DNA of 64,000 nucleotides from Pleurocapsa minor GSE-CHR-MK 17-07R (lineage in GTDB: Bacteria; Chloroflexota; Anaerolineae; Aggregatilineales; Phototrophicaceae). Position 1 is the stretch's first letter. Each line of letters starts with the position of its first letter. The stretch spans positions 98,210 to 162,209 of the forward strand of contig JAHHHY010000014.1 in assembly GCA_019359125.1 (NCBI GenBank). The letters are read 5' to 3'. Under the pieces are notes generated by a model that did not search any database, had not been told where the DNA came from, and saw only the letters and a program-made list of their open reading frames with translations. The position numbers and the translations under genes were made by a program. Positions 62,455-64,000 of this stretch are shown one piece after another.

Positions 62455-63612
62455 ATGCGCGTTACTTCCATCTCTCGTCCCCACCTGTGGATCATCCTGG
62501 CGGCCTTCGTGCTGTCGCGGGTGATCGTGGTCGCGTCTGGCGTGGGCAGCATGGCCGTGCTGGAGTCGGTCGAGGGGCCGGAGTATACCCATCTGCTGGA
62601 TGGCGGCCCGGCGCTGGATATGTTCTACCGGCAGGACGCCGGCTTTTACGCCACCATCGCCACCGAGGGCTACGACTGGTTCAACGACCGCGCCCCGTCG
62701 GCGGACATGGTATTCTGGCCGCTGTACCCGGCGCTGACGCGGCTGGCCAGCGGCATCAGCGGGCAGGGCTGTGTCTGGTCGCCGTACCTGAGCACATGCG
62801 CGACCATCGGCGGGCTGATCGTGAGCAATCTGGCCCTGCTGGCCTCGTGCTTCGTGCTGTATGACCTGGCGCGCCGCGTCACCCAGCCGCGCACCGCGCT
62901 GATTGCCGTGCTGTTTCTACTGGCCGCGCCGAATGCGATTTTCCTGTCTGGCGTGTACACTGAGTCGCTGTTTCTGCTGCTGGTTTTGCTCACGTTCTGG
63001 CTGGCGCAAACGGGCCGCTTCGCCTGGGCGATTTTGCCGGCCGTGCTGGCCTGCCTGACGCGCTCGGTGGGTGTGGCGCTGATTCCCGCGCTGCTTTATC
63101 TCGCCTGGCAAATGCCGCGCGAGAAACGGATTCTGTCGCTGCTGCTGGCGTGCCTGCCGGGGCTGGCGTTCGTCGGCTATATAGCTTTTGCCGGGCTGTG
63201 GGTGGGCGACCTTGGCGCGTACTTCAGCGCGTATGAGGGCGTGTGGGGCAGGTCGGCCTCGGTGGTCGATGTCGTGCTGGTATATTTCCGCGAGCCGGTG
63301 GCGCTGCTGGGCTGGTATCCGAGCTGGTTTGACCTGGCCTTCGCGCTGGGGTATCTGGCGCTGGCGCTGGCGACGCTGTTTGTGTGGAAGCAGCGCGCAT
63401 GGGGCTTATTCGCGCTGTTTGCGCTGCTGATTCCGGTGGCCAGCGGGTCGCTGCTCAGCATGCCTCGTTTCGGCGCGGTGATTTTTCCGTTTTATATCCT
63501 GCTGGCGCTGTGGGCAAACCGCCCGTGGAAGCAGCTTGCCGTGGCGCTGCCCAGCATCGCGCTGGCGCTGCTGATCCTGTCGCGCTTCGTCACCTGGCGC
63601 TGGATCGCGTGA
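62455..63612 (+). CDS. PIG-V-like membrane mannosyltransferase
   Basis: 385 residues from ATG 62455; earlier ATGs at 62401 and 62380 are in frame but give a polar leader, and none has a clear ribosome site. About ten membrane helices. The GT-C/PIG-V pattern is FYRQDAGFYATIATEGYDWF, with the acidic DAG just after the first helix, then MVFWPLYPALTRLASGISG and AAPNAIFLSGVYTESLFLLL. It is inferred to transfer mannose from polyprenyl-phosphate-mannose onto a lipid or glycan outside the membrane. Preceded by the BMP-gene terminator. Confidence 0.85.
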   Translation: MRVTSISRPHLWIILAAFVLSRVIVVASGVGSMAVLESVEGPEYTHLLDGGPALDMFYRQDAGFYATIATEGYDWFNDRAPSADMVFWPLYPALTRLASGISGQGCVWSPYLSTCATIGGLIVSNLALLASCFVLYDLARRVTQPRTALIAVLFLLAAPNAIFLSGVYTESLFLLLVLLTFWLAQTGRFAWAILPAVLACLTRSVGVALIPALLYLAWQMPREKRILSLLLACLPGLAFVGYIAFAGLWVGDLGAYFSAYEGVWGRSASVVDVVLVYFREPVALLGWYPSWFDLAFALGYLALALATLFVWKQRAWGLFALFALLIPVASGSLLSMPRFGAVIFPFYILLALWANRPWKQLAVALPSIALALLILSRFVTWRWIA

Positions 63613-63892
63613 GATGTACGGGTTATGGTTAAGCCCCCTATGGGGAAATTTCACGGTGGGCAGTTTCAGCTTTTGTAGTATGCCCTATTGATAGACCAGT
63701 AGATACTTGAATTTCATGCTAACATTACAGTTGATCTTTTTTTGTCGTGAAACCCAGTTTTGAAGTGAGACTCTTGAGTCCGTATGGAAGAGACACCGTC
63801 AAAGTCAAAATCTATTTCACGAGTTGAAATATTCGCGCTCTCTGCTGGACTCTTCGGAATCGTAGCGGATATAATAACCAGTGGTGCGGGTT
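63613..63892. other. AT-richer intergenic region next to a probable insertion sequence
   Basis: 280 bp without a firm gene. Composition is visibly more AT-rich than the preceding gene. A 39-codon frame (63784-63903, beginning MEETPSKSKSISRVEIFALS) has a hydrophobic C-terminal half but no good ribosome site, and it overlaps the transposase stop codon. I do not call it a gene. The inverted-repeat end of the element should lie here but could not be identified without its other end. Confidence 0.4.
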
Positions 63893-64000
63893 TTATAAGC
63901 TGAAGTCCTTGATGCTGATTTTGAAGGGTTCAGCCAAGGGATTGAGCTTGTGCCACAAGGCGACGCAGACGTTGAACATGGCGGTGGTATAGGCGAGACG
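63893..64000 (-). CDS. Probable transposase, C-terminal end only
   Basis: The last 35 residues of a leftward gene that enters from the right edge: TTAMFNVCVALWHKLNP, then FKISIKDFSL and a stop. The Phe-Asn-Val helix followed by a short tail ending SIxDFSL resembles the C-termini of DDE transposases of IS4-like groups. Family assignment is uncertain because the catalytic part is outside the window. Confidence 0.5.
   Translation of the reverse strand, partial: RLAYTTAMFNVCVALWHKLNPLAEPFKISIKDFSL

Noticed and set aside
63784..63903. 39-codon frame with a hydrophobic C-terminus near the right edge
   Set aside because: No clear ribosome site, and it overlaps the stop codon of the probable transposase; too short to support.

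Overview
The window looks like chromosomal DNA of a bacterium of the Chloroflexota, probably an Anaerolineae-type lineage. This is inferred from gene content: RNase Y next to RecX, a DUF951 protein, an MGDG-synthase-type glycosyltransferase, RmlA-long, PdxS, CUT1 sugar transporters without their own ATPase, and many exported proteins that all mature at an Ala-Gln-Asp/Glu junction. No rRNA, tRNA or CRISPR array was seen. Base composition was not computed. By eye the first ~21 kb is less GC-rich than the rest.

Layout. (1) 1-8.1 kb is a carbohydrate-uptake locus. A LacI-type regulator reads left with a sugar-binding protein, two permeases and an exported partial enzyme. On the other side of an operator/promoter region, an unclassified 646-residue protein is translationally coupled to a GH130 mannoside phosphorylase/mannosidase. 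The likely substrate is a mannose-containing oligosaccharide. (2) 8.2-20.4 kb is a leftward polysaccharide cluster: flippase, two GT4 and two GT2 glycosyltransferases, a hexapeptide acetyltransferase, an exported CBM9-GH5 protein, a DUF1616 membrane protein and a large GT-C-like membrane protein. (3) 20.4-21.5 kb is a gene graveyard with an IS3-family transposase remnant and a detached 3' end of pdxS.

(4) 21.5-30.9 kb is a complete leftward C-P lyase operon, phnC-E-D-G-H-I-J-K-L-M plus a hexapeptide transferase, for phosphonate uptake and cleavage. Its PhnJ has one cysteine in the whole protein and lacks the four-cysteine motif that holds the iron-sulfur cluster in known PhnJ. The operon is bracketed by direct repeats of the pdxS 3' end: the intact pdxS on the right and a 65-bp remnant on the left. 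It may therefore be an inserted island. These are the two most interesting observations in the window.

(5) 31.3-48.5 kb is mostly housekeeping and cell-envelope genes: pdxS, a sugar nucleotidyltransferase with a PIG-L deacetylase, an M32 carboxypeptidase, an alkyltransferase-like DNA repair protein, CorA, LOG, DinB, RmlA-long, a large S41 protease, a glycolipid glycosyltransferase, DUF951, an M50 protease, an HD protein, a prephenate-dehydrogenase-like protein and a two-PDZ exported protein. (6) 48.6-63.6 kb holds a nucleotide-sugar dehydrogenase, a winged-helix protein, an SDR-type protein, recX-rny, a sulfurtransferase-sufE pair, a TetR-controlled ABC exporter, a DUF3352-type exported protein, a leucine-rich-repeat protein, a BMP-family nucleoside-binding protein and a PIG-V-like mannosyltransferase. 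The right edge enters the C-terminus of a probable transposase.

Most transcription units end in clear hairpins. Starts that differ from the longest open frame were chosen from Shine-Dalgarno spacing, overlap with the upstream gene and family N-termini.
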